From: Mycobacterium sp. 050128
GTDB lineage: Bacteria; Actinomycetota; Actinomycetes; Mycobacteriales; Mycobacteriaceae
Direction: 5' to 3'
Length of the DNA stretch: 64,000 nucleotides
NCBI RefSeq assembly: GCF_036409155.1
Contig: NZ_JAZGLW010000005.1
Location: forward strand, 62,001 to 126,000
The stretch's first letter is position 1, and every line of letters begins with the position of its first letter. The position numbers were made by a program, and so were the translations under genes. Below the pieces are notes generated by a model, which saw nothing but the letters and a program-made list of their open reading frames with translations, had not been told where the DNA came from and ran no database searches. Positions 1 through 8,593 of this stretch are shown one piece after another.

Positions 1-756
1 GGCCCCGACGCCAAAGTCGGCTCCAGAGCGAAGGTGTGCGACGCGCTCTCGTCAGACGGCTATCGGCCTCGCGAGGTTGTGGTGCGTATCAATGGCGCGG
101 GCACCGATTGGCACGACGACGATCTCGCCGCCGTCGCCGGTTCGGCGGCCGATGGGGTGCTGGTGCCGAAGGTAGAGACCGGAAAAGAAGTCCGAACGCT
201 GGCCGATGCGCTCGATGCGCTCGATGCGCCGCAGTCGTTGCAGCTGTGGGCGATGATCGAAACGCCGCGAGCCATCCTGCGGGCGGAGGAGATCGCGGCG
301 GCCAGCGATCGGCTGACCGTGCTGGTGGTCGGCACCAACGACCTGGTCAACGAACTGCACGGCCTGCATGTACCCGGACGTGCACCGGTGGTACCCGCGT
401 TGGCGCTTGCGGTGTTGGGTGCGCGAGCGGCAGGCAAGGCCATCTTGGACGGCGTATACAACACCATCGACGACGAAGCGGGTTTCCGGGCCGAGGCACA
501 GCAGGGCCGCGAGATGGGTTTCGACGGCAAAACCTTGATCCATCCGACCCAGGTTGCCCCCGCCAACGAATTGTTTGGTCCCTCGGACAACGAACTCGCC
601 GATGCCCGCGAGATCGTCTCGGCGTATGAGGCGGCCCAGGCCGCGGGGAACAGCGTTATCACCGTGAATGGCCGCATGATCGAAAACCTGCACGTGCGTG
701 ACGCGCAGCGGATCCTCGCCCTGGCCGATCTCATCGCCGAACTCGAATCCCAATGA
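1..756 (+). CDS. HpcH/HpaI aldolase / citrate lyase beta (CitE-like) family protein, 5' end missing
   Basis: The reading frame is open from the first base, so the gene starts outside the window; 251 residues are visible. Family hallmarks in order are VPKVE, MIETPRAI (the Glu that in CitE-like enzymes helps bind the metal), VGTNDL, and a C-terminal stretch with DGVYN, GFDGKTLIHPTQV. Members cleave or form C-C bonds of acyl-CoA or oxo-acid substrates (for example malyl-CoA or citramalyl-CoA) in the cytosol with Mg2+. The stop codon overlaps the next start (ATGA), so it is translationally coupled to the dienoyl-CoA-reductase-like SDR, which suggests acyl-CoA catabolism. The exact substrate cannot be read from the sequence. 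Confidence 0.88.
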   Translation, partial: GPDAKVGSRAKVCDALSSDGYRPREVVVRINGAGTDWHDDDLAAVAGSAADGVLVPKVETGKEVRTLADALDALDAPQSLQLWAMIETPRAILRAEEIAAASDRLTVLVVGTNDLVNELHGLHVPGRAPVVPALALAVLGARAAGKAILDGVYNTIDDEAGFRAEAQQGREMGFDGKTLIHPTQVAPANELFGPSDNELADAREIVSAYEAAQAAGNSVITVNGRMIENLHVRDAQRILALADLIAELESQ

Positions 757-1559
757 CGTTCCGCCCGAGCCCATTTCGGGTGGATCTGCTGCAAGGAAAG
801 GTGGCGCTGGTCACCGGTGGGGCCACCGGATTGGGTTTGGAGATCGCCCGGGTATTGGGCAGCCATGGCGCTCGCGTGGCCATCTGCAGCCGAAAGGAAC
901 CCAATCTTCAGGCCGCGGTTAGGACGTTGCGGGAAGAGGGGATTGAGGCCGTTTACGGCGTCTGCGACGTCCGTAGCAGTGACGAGGTCACGGTCGTCGT
1001 CGAGGACGTGCTGGCCGCCTTCGGTCGACTCGACATTGTCGTCAACAACGCCGCCGGGAATTTCCCGGTCCCGATCAGCGACCTGAGCGCGGGCGGATTC
1101 AAAGCGGTGGTCGACATCGATCTACTCGGCACATTCAACGTATCCAAAGCGGCGTACGACCTTTGGCTGCGTGAGCACGGTGGGGCCGTGGTGAACATCA
1201 GCGCGGCGATCCAGTACCGGGGCATGGCGCTGCAGGCGCACGTCGTGTCGGCCAAAGCCGGCGTTGACGCGTTCAGCCGTGCCTGTGCGATCGAATGGGG
1301 GCCCGATGGAGTTCGGGTCAATGTCGTTGCCCCCGGGGCGATGTCGGGGACCGAGGGCGTCCGCAGAATCGCCGGCGACGACCAGCACCGAGCCATCCAG
1401 AACCCGCTGCGGCGCCCCGGCTCGACCACCGAGGTCGCCGAGACGGTGTTGTTCCTGGTCAGCGATGCCGCGTCCTACGTGACGGGGGCCGTGCTGGTGG
1501 TCGACGGCGGCGGCTGGCTGACGGCCAGCGGCGTACCGGATCTGCCGGGCTATCGCTGA
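753..1559 (+). CDS. SDR oxidoreductase resembling 2,4-dienoyl-CoA reductase (DECR2 type)
   Basis: 268 residues. The Rossmann motif TGGATGLG is at residues 21-28 and NNAAGNF at 98-104; the latter, with DIDLLGTFNVS and APGAMSGTEG, is typical of peroxisomal/mitochondrial NADPH-dependent 2,4-dienoyl-CoA reductases and not of general SDRs. As in that subfamily the canonical catalytic Tyr of YxxxK is absent: the segment is HVVSAK (Lys168 kept, Val at the Tyr position), while Ser150 is kept. Likely role: reducing dienoyl-CoA intermediates in degradation of unsaturated fatty acids or steroids. The start overlaps the stop of the CitE-like gene by 4 bp, marking an operon. Confidence 0.87.
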   Translation: MTFRPSPFRVDLLQGKVALVTGGATGLGLEIARVLGSHGARVAICSRKEPNLQAAVRTLREEGIEAVYGVCDVRSSDEVTVVVEDVLAAFGRLDIVVNNAAGNFPVPISDLSAGGFKAVVDIDLLGTFNVSKAAYDLWLREHGGAVVNISAAIQYRGMALQAHVVSAKAGVDAFSRACAIEWGPDGVRVNVVAPGAMSGTEGVRRIAGDDQHRAIQNPLRRPGSTTEVAETVLFLVSDAASYVTGAVLVVDGGGWLTASGVPDLPGYR

Positions 1560-1678
1560 CTAACGGTCACACAACGGTGAGGTCACGGGTGAGGTCCCAG
1601 GTGGCGCTGCCGATTAGGTGTTTGGCGCGTTTTCGCATTATTCTTGCGCGCGGCCCATTGTCGACTCAGGAAAAGCAG

Positions 1679-1939
1679 ATGCTTATTCAGCCCACCCTGC
1701 GACGTGCGCAATCGCCGCGCAGCGCTGCGCATGTGACCTTCCCAAAGGTCGGTCAGTGCTTCGACATCGAGATCACCCGGGACACCGATGGGTGGCTCGT
1801 CCGGATCCCCGAGATCGACGCCGTCGCGCGCGCCAGCCGCCGGGCCACCGTCGACTTGGTAGCGCGCGAATGCATCGCCGCCCGCACCGGCATCCCGGTC
1901 GGTTACATCATCGTTTACGTCTCGAAAGAGACCCGCTAG
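1679..1939 (+). CDS. HicB-like small protein (DUF1902/UPF0150 fold)
   Basis: 86 residues. The core FDIEITRDTDGWLVRIPEID followed by ARRCI-like helix residues (VARECIAARTGIP) matches the small HicB-like fold that is common in mycobacteria, often as a stand-alone gene. The ATG at 1679 is preceded by CAGGAAAAGCAG, an acceptable ribosome-binding site; longer upstream in-frame extensions run into the intergenic region and look non-coding. HicB proteins are antitoxins when paired with HicA, but no HicA-like toxin gene is adjacent here, so a toxin-antitoxin role is not supported. Confidence 0.72.
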   Translation: MLIQPTLRRAQSPRSAAHVTFPKVGQCFDIEITRDTDGWLVRIPEIDAVARASRRATVDLVARECIAARTGIPVGYIIVYVSKETR

Positions 1940-1958
1940 TCCTGCGGCCTGTCGCGCC

Positions 1959-2564
1959 TTACGCGACGTACCCGCGGGGCAACACGGAGAAGTCGACGCA
2001 CGCTGCGGCCATGATGTCGCCGAGTTCTGGCGCGACCGGCCCGCGAAGTTTTAGGAGCGCACCCGCTGACGGCGTCTTCTGGGTGTTGACGTTGTAATCG
2101 AACAGCAATTGCATGGCCTCGGAATCGATGTCGTGCCAGCCGGTGTGAACAGTTATCAAAGTCAGGACACCGATTTCGTCACCGGTGGGAGACAGGATCC
2201 GGTGGTTCCACGCGCGATCGGCCTTGAAGCCGGAATGCGGCGCAACCACTGCCAGAACGGTTCCGTGGCCGTCTTCGAACCTCGCTGCACCGTCGGCCGG
2301 CACGATTCTGCCGACGGGTGAGTTCTGTCGGGTGATGGTCGTGGTCCCTGCCACCGCGATCCGCAGTTCGTCGCCTGCGGCGCTGGACAGGGTGTATTCG
2401 CTCTTGCCGCCGTTCTTGAATCCGAACAGCACGCTCGCACCGCCCTTTTGTTGGGCGCGCGCCAATTCATCGCCGTCGGGAGTGGCGAGTTGGATCCGCA
2501 ATGCGTTGGACGCCGACTTCGTCAATCGTGCTGTGACGGTGGTTGCGTCGCCAAGAATGGGCAT
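1959..2564 (-). CDS. Conserved hypothetical protein, 201 aa
   Basis: 201 residues with good mycobacterial codon use. No signal peptide or membrane helix. It is rich in beta-type segments with repeated G-x-I/V turns (LFGFKNGGKSEY, VGRIVPADG, VLTLITVHTGW), so a compact beta fold such as a tubby/scramblase-like (LURP-one) barrel is possible but unproven. It lies downstream of glgP on the same strand with a 39 bp gap (GlgP stop at 2604, this start at 2564) and may be cotranscribed. Convergent with the HicB-like gene. Confidence 0.62.
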   Translation of the reverse strand: MPILGDATTVTARLTKSASNALRIQLATPDGDELARAQQKGGASVLFGFKNGGKSEYTLSSAAGDELRIAVAGTTTITRQNSPVGRIVPADGAARFEDGHGTVLAVVAPHSGFKADRAWNHRILSPTGDEIGVLTLITVHTGWHDIDSEAMQLLFDYNVNTQKTPSAGALLKLRGPVAPELGDIMAAACVDFSVLPRGYVA

Positions 2565-2603
2565 CCCGAAAGCTTAGACGTCCGCGCCCCTAGCCCCAAC
2601 GGT

Positions 2604-5126
2604 TCAGATCTTCACCGTCAGTGGCCAGACCTTCCAGATGTCGTCGCAGTACTCGGCGATGGCGCGATCGGACGAGAACTTGCCGCTGCGCGCGGTATTC
2701 AGGATCGACATCTTGGTCCACGACTCCCCATCCAGCCATGCGGCACTCACGCGGGCCTGGCACTCCACATAGGAGGCGTAGTCGGCGCACACCAGGAAGG
2801 GGTCGTCGTAACGCAGGTTGTCCACCAGCGGCTTGAACACCTCGGTGTCGCCGTGCGAGAACGTGCCGTCAGCAATGAGATTCAGCACCGAGGCCAGCTC
2901 GTCATTGCTGTCGATGAAATCCGACGGGCGGTAACCGCTCGCCTTGAGTGCCTCGACCTCGTCGACGGTTAGGCCGAACAGGAAGAAGTTTTCCGCTCCG
3001 GCCTCTTCACGAATCTCGACGTTGGCTCCGTCGAGCGTGCCGACTGTCAGGGCGCCGTTGATCATGAACTTCATGTTGCCGGTGCCGGAAGCTTCCTTGC
3101 CTGCGGTGGAAATCTGCTCGGACACGTTGGCGGCCGGGTAGATCAGGTGCGCGTTCTGGACGTTGAAGTTCGGGATGAACGCGACCTTCAGGAACTTGTT
3201 GACCTCCGGGTCGTTGTTGATCGTCTCGCCAACGGCGTTGATCAGCTTGATGATTCGCTTGGCCAAGAAGTAACCGGGAGCTGCTTTGCCACCAAAGATG
3301 AAGGCGCGCGGTGGAATTGACAGCTCGGGGTTCTGCTTGAGCCGGTAGTACAGCGCGATGATGTGCAGAACGTTGAGATGCTGGCGCTTGTACTCGTGAA
3401 TTCGCTTGACTTGGATGTCGAAGATCCATTGCGGGTTCAGCTCGACGCCGGTCGTCTCCTTGATGAAGTTGGCCAGCCGGGCCTTGTTGTTGCGCTTGAT
3501 GTCGCGCCACTGCTCCCGGAAGGAGGCGTCGTCGACGAACGGTTCCAGACCACGCAGCTTGCCCAGGTCCGTTAACCAGCCGTCCCCGATGGTGCGATCC
3601 AGCAGCTCGCGCAGCCCCGGGTTGGACAGGGCCAGGAATCGCCGCGGTGTCACGCCGTTCGTCTTGTTGCTGAACCGCTCGGGCCACATTTCGAAGAAGT
3701 CTTTGAGTACACTCTCTTTCAGCAGCTCCGAGTGCAGCGCGGCGACGCCGTTGATGGCGTGGCTGCCGACCGTGGCCAGGTGTGCCATCCGGACGTTCTT
3801 CCCACCGTCCTCGCCGATCAGCGACATCCGACGGACGCGGTCCGCGTCGCCGAGGAATCGGGTGCGCACCTCGTTGAGGAACCGCCGGTTGATCTCGTAA
3901 ATGATCTCCAGGTGTCGCGGCAGCGATTCGCCGAAGAGCTCCAGCGGCCAGGTCTCGAGCGCTTCCGGCAGCAGGGTGTGGTTGGTGTAGGCGAATGTCG
4001 CGACGGTGATGTCCCACGCCTCTTCCCACTCCAGGTGTCGCTCGTCGATCAGCAGCCGCATCAACTCGGCGACGCCGATGGACGGGTGAGTGTCATTGAG
4101 CTGCAGGGCGAATCGCTGGGGCAACTCCCGGACACCCGCGTCGGCGAGATCGTCCATGATGTGCAGCACGTGCTGCAGCGAGCAGGACACGAAGAAGTGC
4201 TGCTGCAGCAGACGAAGCCGCTTGCCGGCCTCCGGCTCGTCGTTGGGGTAGAGCACCTTGGTGACCGTCTCCGACGTCACCTCGTCCTCGACCGCCTTGT
4301 AGTAGTCGCCGGTGTTGAAGGCGTCCAGCGCAAACGACTTGACCGCCCGCGCGCTCCACAGGGTCAGCACGTTGCAGGTGTTGACGCCGTAACCCTGGAT
4401 GGGAGTGTCGAAGGCGGTGCCCTTCAGTAACAAACCGGGCACCCATCGGGAGCGCTCCCGGCCGGTGTCGTCGCTGTAGCGCTCGACGTGGCCGCCCCAT
4501 TTGACGAAGTAGTTGACGTCGGGTTTGGCGATCTCCCAGGGGTTTCCGCGATCCAGCCAGTTGTCGGTCTGCTCGACCTGCCAGCCGTCGTGGATCTCCT
4601 GGTCGAAAATGCCGAATTCGTAACGGATTCCGTAACCGATTGCCGGACGTTCGAGGGTGGCCAGCGAGTCCAGGTAGCAGGCCGCGAGCCGGCCCAGGCC
4701 GCCGTTGCCCAATCCCGGTTCTTCCTCGCAGGCCAGCACTTCGTCGAGGCGCTGTCCCATCGCGGCCAGGGCAGACTTCGCAGCGCCCTCCAGGCCCAGG
4801 TTCAGCAGGTTGTTGCCCAGCTGCGGGCCCATCAGGAATTCGGCCGACAAGTAGCAGGTCACCTTGCGTCCGAGGTCGAGCGAGGTCTGCGTTGACGCCA
4901 CCCGGCGGTCCTGCATGCGGTCGCGCACGGCCAGCGCCAGCGCCCGGTAGTAGTGCTCGGGCCGCAGGGCCGCGGCCGGGCGGCCGATCGAGTAGCGCAG
5001 GTGATCGGTGATCGCGCGCTGCAGCGCGGGGGCGCCCATCCCGGTGCGAGAGTGCTCGGCCAGGTCGGCGGGCCTGGAGGGGGCGGCAGACAATCCGTCG
5101 GAGGGGGTGTGGTCGAGATCGGTCAT
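2604..5126 (-). CDS. glgP: Glycogen/alpha-glucan phosphorylase
   Basis: 840 residues, full length for the family. GlgP releases glucose-1-phosphate from the non-reducing ends of glycogen using pyridoxal phosphate. The PLP-binding signature EASGTGNMKF is present with the Schiff-base lysine at about residue 686; AGLGNGGLGRLAACYLDSLA-type glycine-rich segments and GGKAAPGY match the family N- and C-terminal halves. The start at 5126 gives MTDLDHTPSDG, followed by the conserved phosphorylase region beginning near residue 30. The 180 bp upstream region carries repeated GTCAC/CGTCAC words but no clear operator. A long antisense open frame inside it is a GC-rich shadow. Confidence 0.97.
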   Translation of the reverse strand: MTDLDHTPSDGLSAAPSRPADLAEHSRTGMGAPALQRAITDHLRYSIGRPAAALRPEHYYRALALAVRDRMQDRRVASTQTSLDLGRKVTCYLSAEFLMGPQLGNNLLNLGLEGAAKSALAAMGQRLDEVLACEEEPGLGNGGLGRLAACYLDSLATLERPAIGYGIRYEFGIFDQEIHDGWQVEQTDNWLDRGNPWEIAKPDVNYFVKWGGHVERYSDDTGRERSRWVPGLLLKGTAFDTPIQGYGVNTCNVLTLWSARAVKSFALDAFNTGDYYKAVEDEVTSETVTKVLYPNDEPEAGKRLRLLQQHFFVSCSLQHVLHIMDDLADAGVRELPQRFALQLNDTHPSIGVAELMRLLIDERHLEWEEAWDITVATFAYTNHTLLPEALETWPLELFGESLPRHLEIIYEINRRFLNEVRTRFLGDADRVRRMSLIGEDGGKNVRMAHLATVGSHAINGVAALHSELLKESVLKDFFEMWPERFSNKTNGVTPRRFLALSNPGLRELLDRTIGDGWLTDLGKLRGLEPFVDDASFREQWRDIKRNNKARLANFIKETTGVELNPQWIFDIQVKRIHEYKRQHLNVLHIIALYYRLKQNPELSIPPRAFIFGGKAAPGYFLAKRIIKLINAVGETINNDPEVNKFLKVAFIPNFNVQNAHLIYPAANVSEQISTAGKEASGTGNMKFMINGALTVGTLDGANVEIREEAGAENFFLFGLTVDEVEALKASGYRPSDFIDSNDELASVLNLIADGTFSHGDTEVFKPLVDNLRYDDPFLVCADYASYVECQARVSAAWLDGESWTKMSILNTARSGKFSSDRAIAEYCDDIWKVWPLTVKI

Positions 5127-5306
5127 GGTGATTCCTACTCCCTAGAGGTGGTGGCAGTATCGCACCGATCTGCCGAGCTTCGCGCAGTTCGTCAGTCTGG
5201 CAGCGGTGTTTGCACACCAAGCGCGAAATTGACGACCGTCACGTGAACGCAACGTCACGCACTGGCGACGAAACGGCGCTGTCGTCGGCGGCGAAGGCCG
5301 GCCGGA

Positions 5307-6026
5307 TCAGCTGAGCTGGACGTCGCTCACGTCGATCGACACCATGAGCTCGTCGGGCATCAGCCGGCCGCTGTCGTCACAGCGATACGCCCGGCGCCTG
5401 GACGGCAGCTTGATGCCGTCGGCCTCCACCGGGTCGTAGACGTATTGGATCGCGGCGAACCCGCCGGCGACGTCGACACGGTAGTCGTGGCGGCGCAGCA
5501 GGTGGTCATCGCCGAAGTAGAACTCTTGGGTGCTGCTGTGGCTGGCGAAGTGGTCGGGAAAACGCACTTGTAGTCCTGGCCAGCGCTCACCGTTGTCTTC
5601 GACGGGATCGATGTCGTTGACCACGAATCCGGGCAGTGTCATAAAGAACGGTGTGGTCAGATAGGTCCATAGGGCGTAGCCGTTAAAGTAGGCGCGCTGC
5701 AACGGATCCCACGGCGTGGTCAATACGTGGCCGGCGAACGATTCGCGCGGGTCGCTAAGTTGGGCGACGACACGGCCGTCGAGCTTTTCGATCGCAATGC
5801 GCTCGGGCGTGAAATCGGTTTTCTGGTCGGCCGCACCAAATGGTTGTACGGAAGCCCATTCGCGTTGCAGCGCAACAGTCATTCTCCGCGGCGTCGGATC
5901 TTGCGGCTGGCCCTTGACCTCCCATAACTTGCCGCCACTGACGATGGTCGCCTCCATCGAATCGAACTGGCGCCAGCGACCAAGTCCTCCGTGTGCCGCG
6001 AGCACGGCATCAAGCAGGCCCGACAT
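5307..6026 (-). CDS. Conserved hypothetical protein with LolA-like N-terminus
   Basis: 239 residues beginning MSGLLDAVLAAHGGLGRW, the opening typical of actinobacterial proteins related to the lipoprotein-binding (LolA/MucB-like) fold: an AHGGLxxW helix followed by repeated antiparallel strands. No signal peptide is visible, so it is probably cytosolic. Other conserved-looking parts are YFNGYALWTYLTTPFF and EFYFGDDHLLRRHDY. It is transcribed divergently from the SRPBCC gene at 6179. Function unknown; a lipid-binding role would fit the fold but is only an inference. Confidence 0.65.
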   Translation of the reverse strand: MSGLLDAVLAAHGGLGRWRQFDSMEATIVSGGKLWEVKGQPQDPTPRRMTVALQREWASVQPFGAADQKTDFTPERIAIEKLDGRVVAQLSDPRESFAGHVLTTPWDPLQRAYFNGYALWTYLTTPFFMTLPGFVVNDIDPVEDNGERWPGLQVRFPDHFASHSSTQEFYFGDDHLLRRHDYRVDVAGGFAAIQYVYDPVEADGIKLPSRRRAYRCDDSGRLMPDELMVSIDVSDVQLS

Positions 6027-6060
6027 CGATCGATCATAGGCCGAGGTTTCGGCTCCAGAG

Positions 6061-6076
6061 TGTCCCTGTCAATACC
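6061..6076 (+). promoter_or_regulatory. Partial copy of the TGTCCCTGTCANTACC element
   Basis: TGTCCCTGTCAATACC matches 15 of 16 bases of the conserved edge of the larger element at 17752-17822 (TGTCCCTGTCAGTACC) and, less closely, the element at 10021-10088. The dyad part that follows in the full copies is degenerate here. It lies between two divergent genes, 103 bp upstream of the SRPBCC start. Confidence 0.4.
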
Positions 6077-6178
6077 AGGTATCAATCGGGATCGGCTGGC
6101 GCGCCGGTCGCTGGAATTTCGAATCTGCGCAGCTTGCTGATTGGCGCAGGTACCCAACTTCATTGAAAGGAATTTGTC

Positions 6179-6640
6179 ATGTGCGTCATCCACTTTCACG
6201 CGTCGACCACGTCGACCCCCGAGCAGTTCATCGCCGGGCTCACCGACTTCGGACCGGGACGGTCGAAGATTTTCAAGAACAGCGCCGATGCCTATCTGAC
6301 GGTGCATGCCAGCGGCCCCGTTGCAGCCGATGTCACGGAGGGGTCGGGCGGCATTTGGGAACGATTGCTTTACGACTGGTCGGACCCGATTCACGTCAAG
6401 CTCACGACCATCGATTCCAATGTGTTTGGCGGAGCCTCCGGCTACACCTACACGCTCACCCGGCAGCCAGGCGGAACGACCGACATCGATGTCGTCATCG
6501 TCCGCGAGGGGAAGAACCTGAAGGGACGGGTGCTGTCATTCGTGCTGGGAACCGTCGGCAAGGGGTCCTTGGGTAAGGCGTTCTCCAACAGCGTCAAGGC
6601 GATTGAAGCTCGCAGCATAGCGAGCGCTCCTGGGGCTTGA
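6179..6640 (+). CDS. SRPBCC (START/polyketide cyclase-like) family protein
   Basis: 153 residues. The pattern of an N-terminal strand (MCVIHFHAST), a helix region (TPEQFIAGLTDFGPGR), a long run of strands and a long C-terminal helix (LGKAFSNSVKAIEARS) is that of the Bet v1/START-type hydrophobic-ligand-binding fold. The start at 6179 is preceded by GAAAGGAATTTGTC. Such proteins bind or modify lipids or polyketides; no catalytic residues can be assigned here. It ends in front of a strong bidirectional terminator hairpin. Confidence 0.7.
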   Translation: MCVIHFHASTTSTPEQFIAGLTDFGPGRSKIFKNSADAYLTVHASGPVAADVTEGSGGIWERLLYDWSDPIHVKLTTIDSNVFGGASGYTYTLTRQPGGTTDIDVVIVREGKNLKGRVLSFVLGTVGKGSLGKAFSNSVKAIEARSIASAPGA

Positions 6641-6647
6641 TCCGCCC

Positions 6648-6703
6648 AGAGCAAGCTGATGCCCACAGCGCTACGAAGCTGTGGGCATCAGCTATTCTGC
6701 TCT
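6648..6703. terminator. Bidirectional rho-independent-like hairpin
   Basis: A perfect 15-bp inverted repeat, GCTGATGCCCACAGC (6655-6669) and GCTGTGGGCATCAGC (6678-6692), with an 8-nt loop and outer arms AGAGCA/TGCTCT. It sits exactly between two convergent genes (ends at 6640 and 6702). Confidence 0.85.
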
Positions 6704-7532
6704 AGATCAATACTTTTCGGACTTCTTGTGGTGCTCGGTGTCCCGCTTTTCGCTCCCATGGCCAGGTCATCAGCGCCCAGATCACGCCAACAATGGCGAT
6801 CTCCGCCAGCACGTAGAACGGCCAGGGCCCTAGAAAGTCCAGGACTGAGGCGTTGGCGGGTTTCCGGTTGAGAAAACCGTAGTTGGTTCCCGCGATTGTG
6901 TTGAAGACCAAGGTGAACGCTCCCCACGCGAGGGTCGTGAGGACCGCGAAGCGATAACTGCGCCAACCCGGCCGGTTCCCGTAACCCCAAGTCAGATAGA
7001 TGGCCGCCCATACAACGAGCAGGTGCAACGCAAAGAATGTAAGGAAGCTATGGCTAGGGAAGTCTGCTGCGTTGAGATCCGGTGTGATCAATGCCTGTGA
7101 GCTCAGGGGGAGACCCCAGTAATAGACGAGAGTGGCGGCCCATGTGCGCTGCGACCACAGAGCGTACGCCGCCGTGAGTTCGGCGACATCGCACAGTTGT
7201 AACGGCACCGACTGGGCAATGGCCGGCTGGACCAGTTTGTACACCATCGCCACGCCGAAAATCGTCATGATCACAACACCCAGGACGCGACCGAAGTGCC
7301 GCGCCTGCGATTCGGTCTGCCGGCGCCCAACCCACACCAACGCGGCGGACCCGATCACGAAAGCGAAGAGCACCGCCAAATGTGATGGGCCGTAAGCGGA
7401 GAACTGCCGCGTCGCGGGAGTCGTGGCCAAATTTGCCGCCGTGACTATCGCCAAAGTTGCAATCAAATAGCACATCACGTGCCTCCCGCCAAACTGAGAT
7501 GTGATGATCGGGCTGTAGCTCAGTTGAGACAT
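6702..7532 (-). CDS. TIGR02206-family (YwaF-like) integral membrane protein
   Basis: 276 residues with about seven hydrophobic helices. Family signatures are visible: FSAYGPSHLAVL, LPLSSQALITPDL, FFALHLLVVWAAIYL, GTNYGFLNRKPANASVLD and LGPWPFYVL. The start at 7532 is fixed by the excellent ribosome-binding site AAGGAGATAAGTC. Function is unknown in the family. It is the last gene of the minus-strand run small membrane protein, ABC permease, ABC ATPase, this gene, with a 78 bp gap after the ATPase, so it may be cotranscribed. Confidence 0.85.
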   Translation of the reverse strand: MSQLSYSPIITSQFGGRHVMCYLIATLAIVTAANLATTPATRQFSAYGPSHLAVLFAFVIGSAALVWVGRRQTESQARHFGRVLGVVIMTIFGVAMVYKLVQPAIAQSVPLQLCDVAELTAAYALWSQRTWAATLVYYWGLPLSSQALITPDLNAADFPSHSFLTFFALHLLVVWAAIYLTWGYGNRPGWRSYRFAVLTTLAWGAFTLVFNTIAGTNYGFLNRKPANASVLDFLGPWPFYVLAEIAIVGVIWALMTWPWERKAGHRAPQEVRKVLI

Positions 7533-7610
7533 GACTTATCTCCTTTTGAATTGCCGGTTTTCGGTGTTTGCGAGGTGTTCGGTGGATCGCGCAATCGCGG
7601 CGCGGAGGAA

Positions 7611-8591
7611 CTAGTCCATGGCGGGCTCGCGCCCCTGTTCGGCATCGGCGCCGAGCTGCCGGCGGAAAGCGGGGACGCTGTAGCCCGTTACCACCGCGTC
7701 GGTCCGGGCGCGCACCGTGGCGGAGCGCGGTAGGCCGAACAGCGGTCCGATCTCGCCGAAGTAGTCGCCGGACTTGGCGATTCGGAGCACTTCTCGGCTG
7801 CCGTTCGCCGGTTGACGGACCATCTCGAGCTCGCCTTCAGAAACTGTGTAAATCAGATCGGATAGCGCGCCTTGGTCGAACAGCACTGTTCCCGCCTTGA
7901 GCTGAATCGTCTCGTGGGCGCGGTTGACCAAGGTCGTCGTCGGCACCATCTCGATCACACGGTCGGCCATCGGGAGTAACCGAGGGTCATGGGTGGCCAC
8001 GACGACCATGCGATCGCCGGTCGCAAGTTCGCGAATCAGGCGGAGTATCTCCTCGACCTGGAGGTAGTCGAGATGTGCTGTCGGTTCGTCAGCCAGGATC
8101 AGCGGCGGATCGAGGGCGATCGCGCGCGCGACCGCTACCCGTTGTTGCTGGCCGCCGCTGAGATCGCCCGGTCGATGGGACATCCTGTCCCGCAACCCGA
8201 CACGGGTCAGCAGCTCCTCGGCGCGCAGGCGCGCCTGGCCGCGTGACCTTCCTGCTGCGCGCAGCGGCACCATAACGTTCTCGAGCGCCGTCAAGCTTGG
8301 CACCAGGTTGAACGCCTGGAACACGATGCCGACGTCGCGCCGCCGGTATTGCGTCATCGCGCGGCGGCTCAGCCCGGTCACTACCACGTCACCGACGGTG
8401 ATCCGGCCGGACGTGGGTGTCAGGAGTCCACCGAGGCACGAGAGCAGTGTCGTTTTCCCGCAGCCGCTGGGGCCGAGCAGGATGGTCAACGAGCCGGCGT
8501 CCAGTTCAAGGTTCAGCCCGTCGATCGGGCGGATGGCACTGCCGCCGCTTGAGTATTCGACGACGAGGTCATCGATGCGTAAACCGAGCAT
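7611..8591 (-). CDS. ABC transporter ATPase fused to a cyclic-nucleotide-binding domain
   Basis: 326 residues. Residues 1-220 are an ABC ATPase of the LolD/MacB type: Walker A GPSGCGKT (40-47), Q-loop Gln92, signature LSGGQQQR (144-151), Walker B LILADEP (164-170), H-loop His201. Residues about 226-315 form a cNMP-binding domain with the phosphate-binding cassette FGEIGPLFGLPRSATVRA (278-295) in which the FGE glutamate and PRS arginine are kept, so nucleotide binding is plausible. From memory, M. tuberculosis Rv0073 and Rv2564 have this same fusion. With the permease 2 bp upstream it likely forms an exporter whose activity responds to cAMP or another cyclic nucleotide. Confidence 0.93.
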   Translation of the reverse strand: MLGLRIDDLVVEYSSGGSAIRPIDGLNLELDAGSLTILLGPSGCGKTTLLSCLGGLLTPTSGRITVGDVVVTGLSRRAMTQYRRRDVGIVFQAFNLVPSLTALENVMVPLRAAGRSRGQARLRAEELLTRVGLRDRMSHRPGDLSGGQQQRVAVARAIALDPPLILADEPTAHLDYLQVEEILRLIRELATGDRMVVVATHDPRLLPMADRVIEMVPTTTLVNRAHETIQLKAGTVLFDQGALSDLIYTVSEGELEMVRQPANGSREVLRIAKSGDYFGEIGPLFGLPRSATVRARTDAVVTGYSVPAFRRQLGADAEQGREPAMD

Positions 8592-8593
8592 GA

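Noticed and set aside
1679..1939. HicAB toxin-antitoxin system
   Set aside because: Only the HicB-like fold is present; no small dsRBD-like HicA toxin frame lies next to it.
4093..5220. Long open frame antisense/out of frame within glgP
   Set aside because: Arg/Ala/Gly-rich translation without family motifs, overlapping a complete glycogen phosphorylase; a GC-rich shadow.
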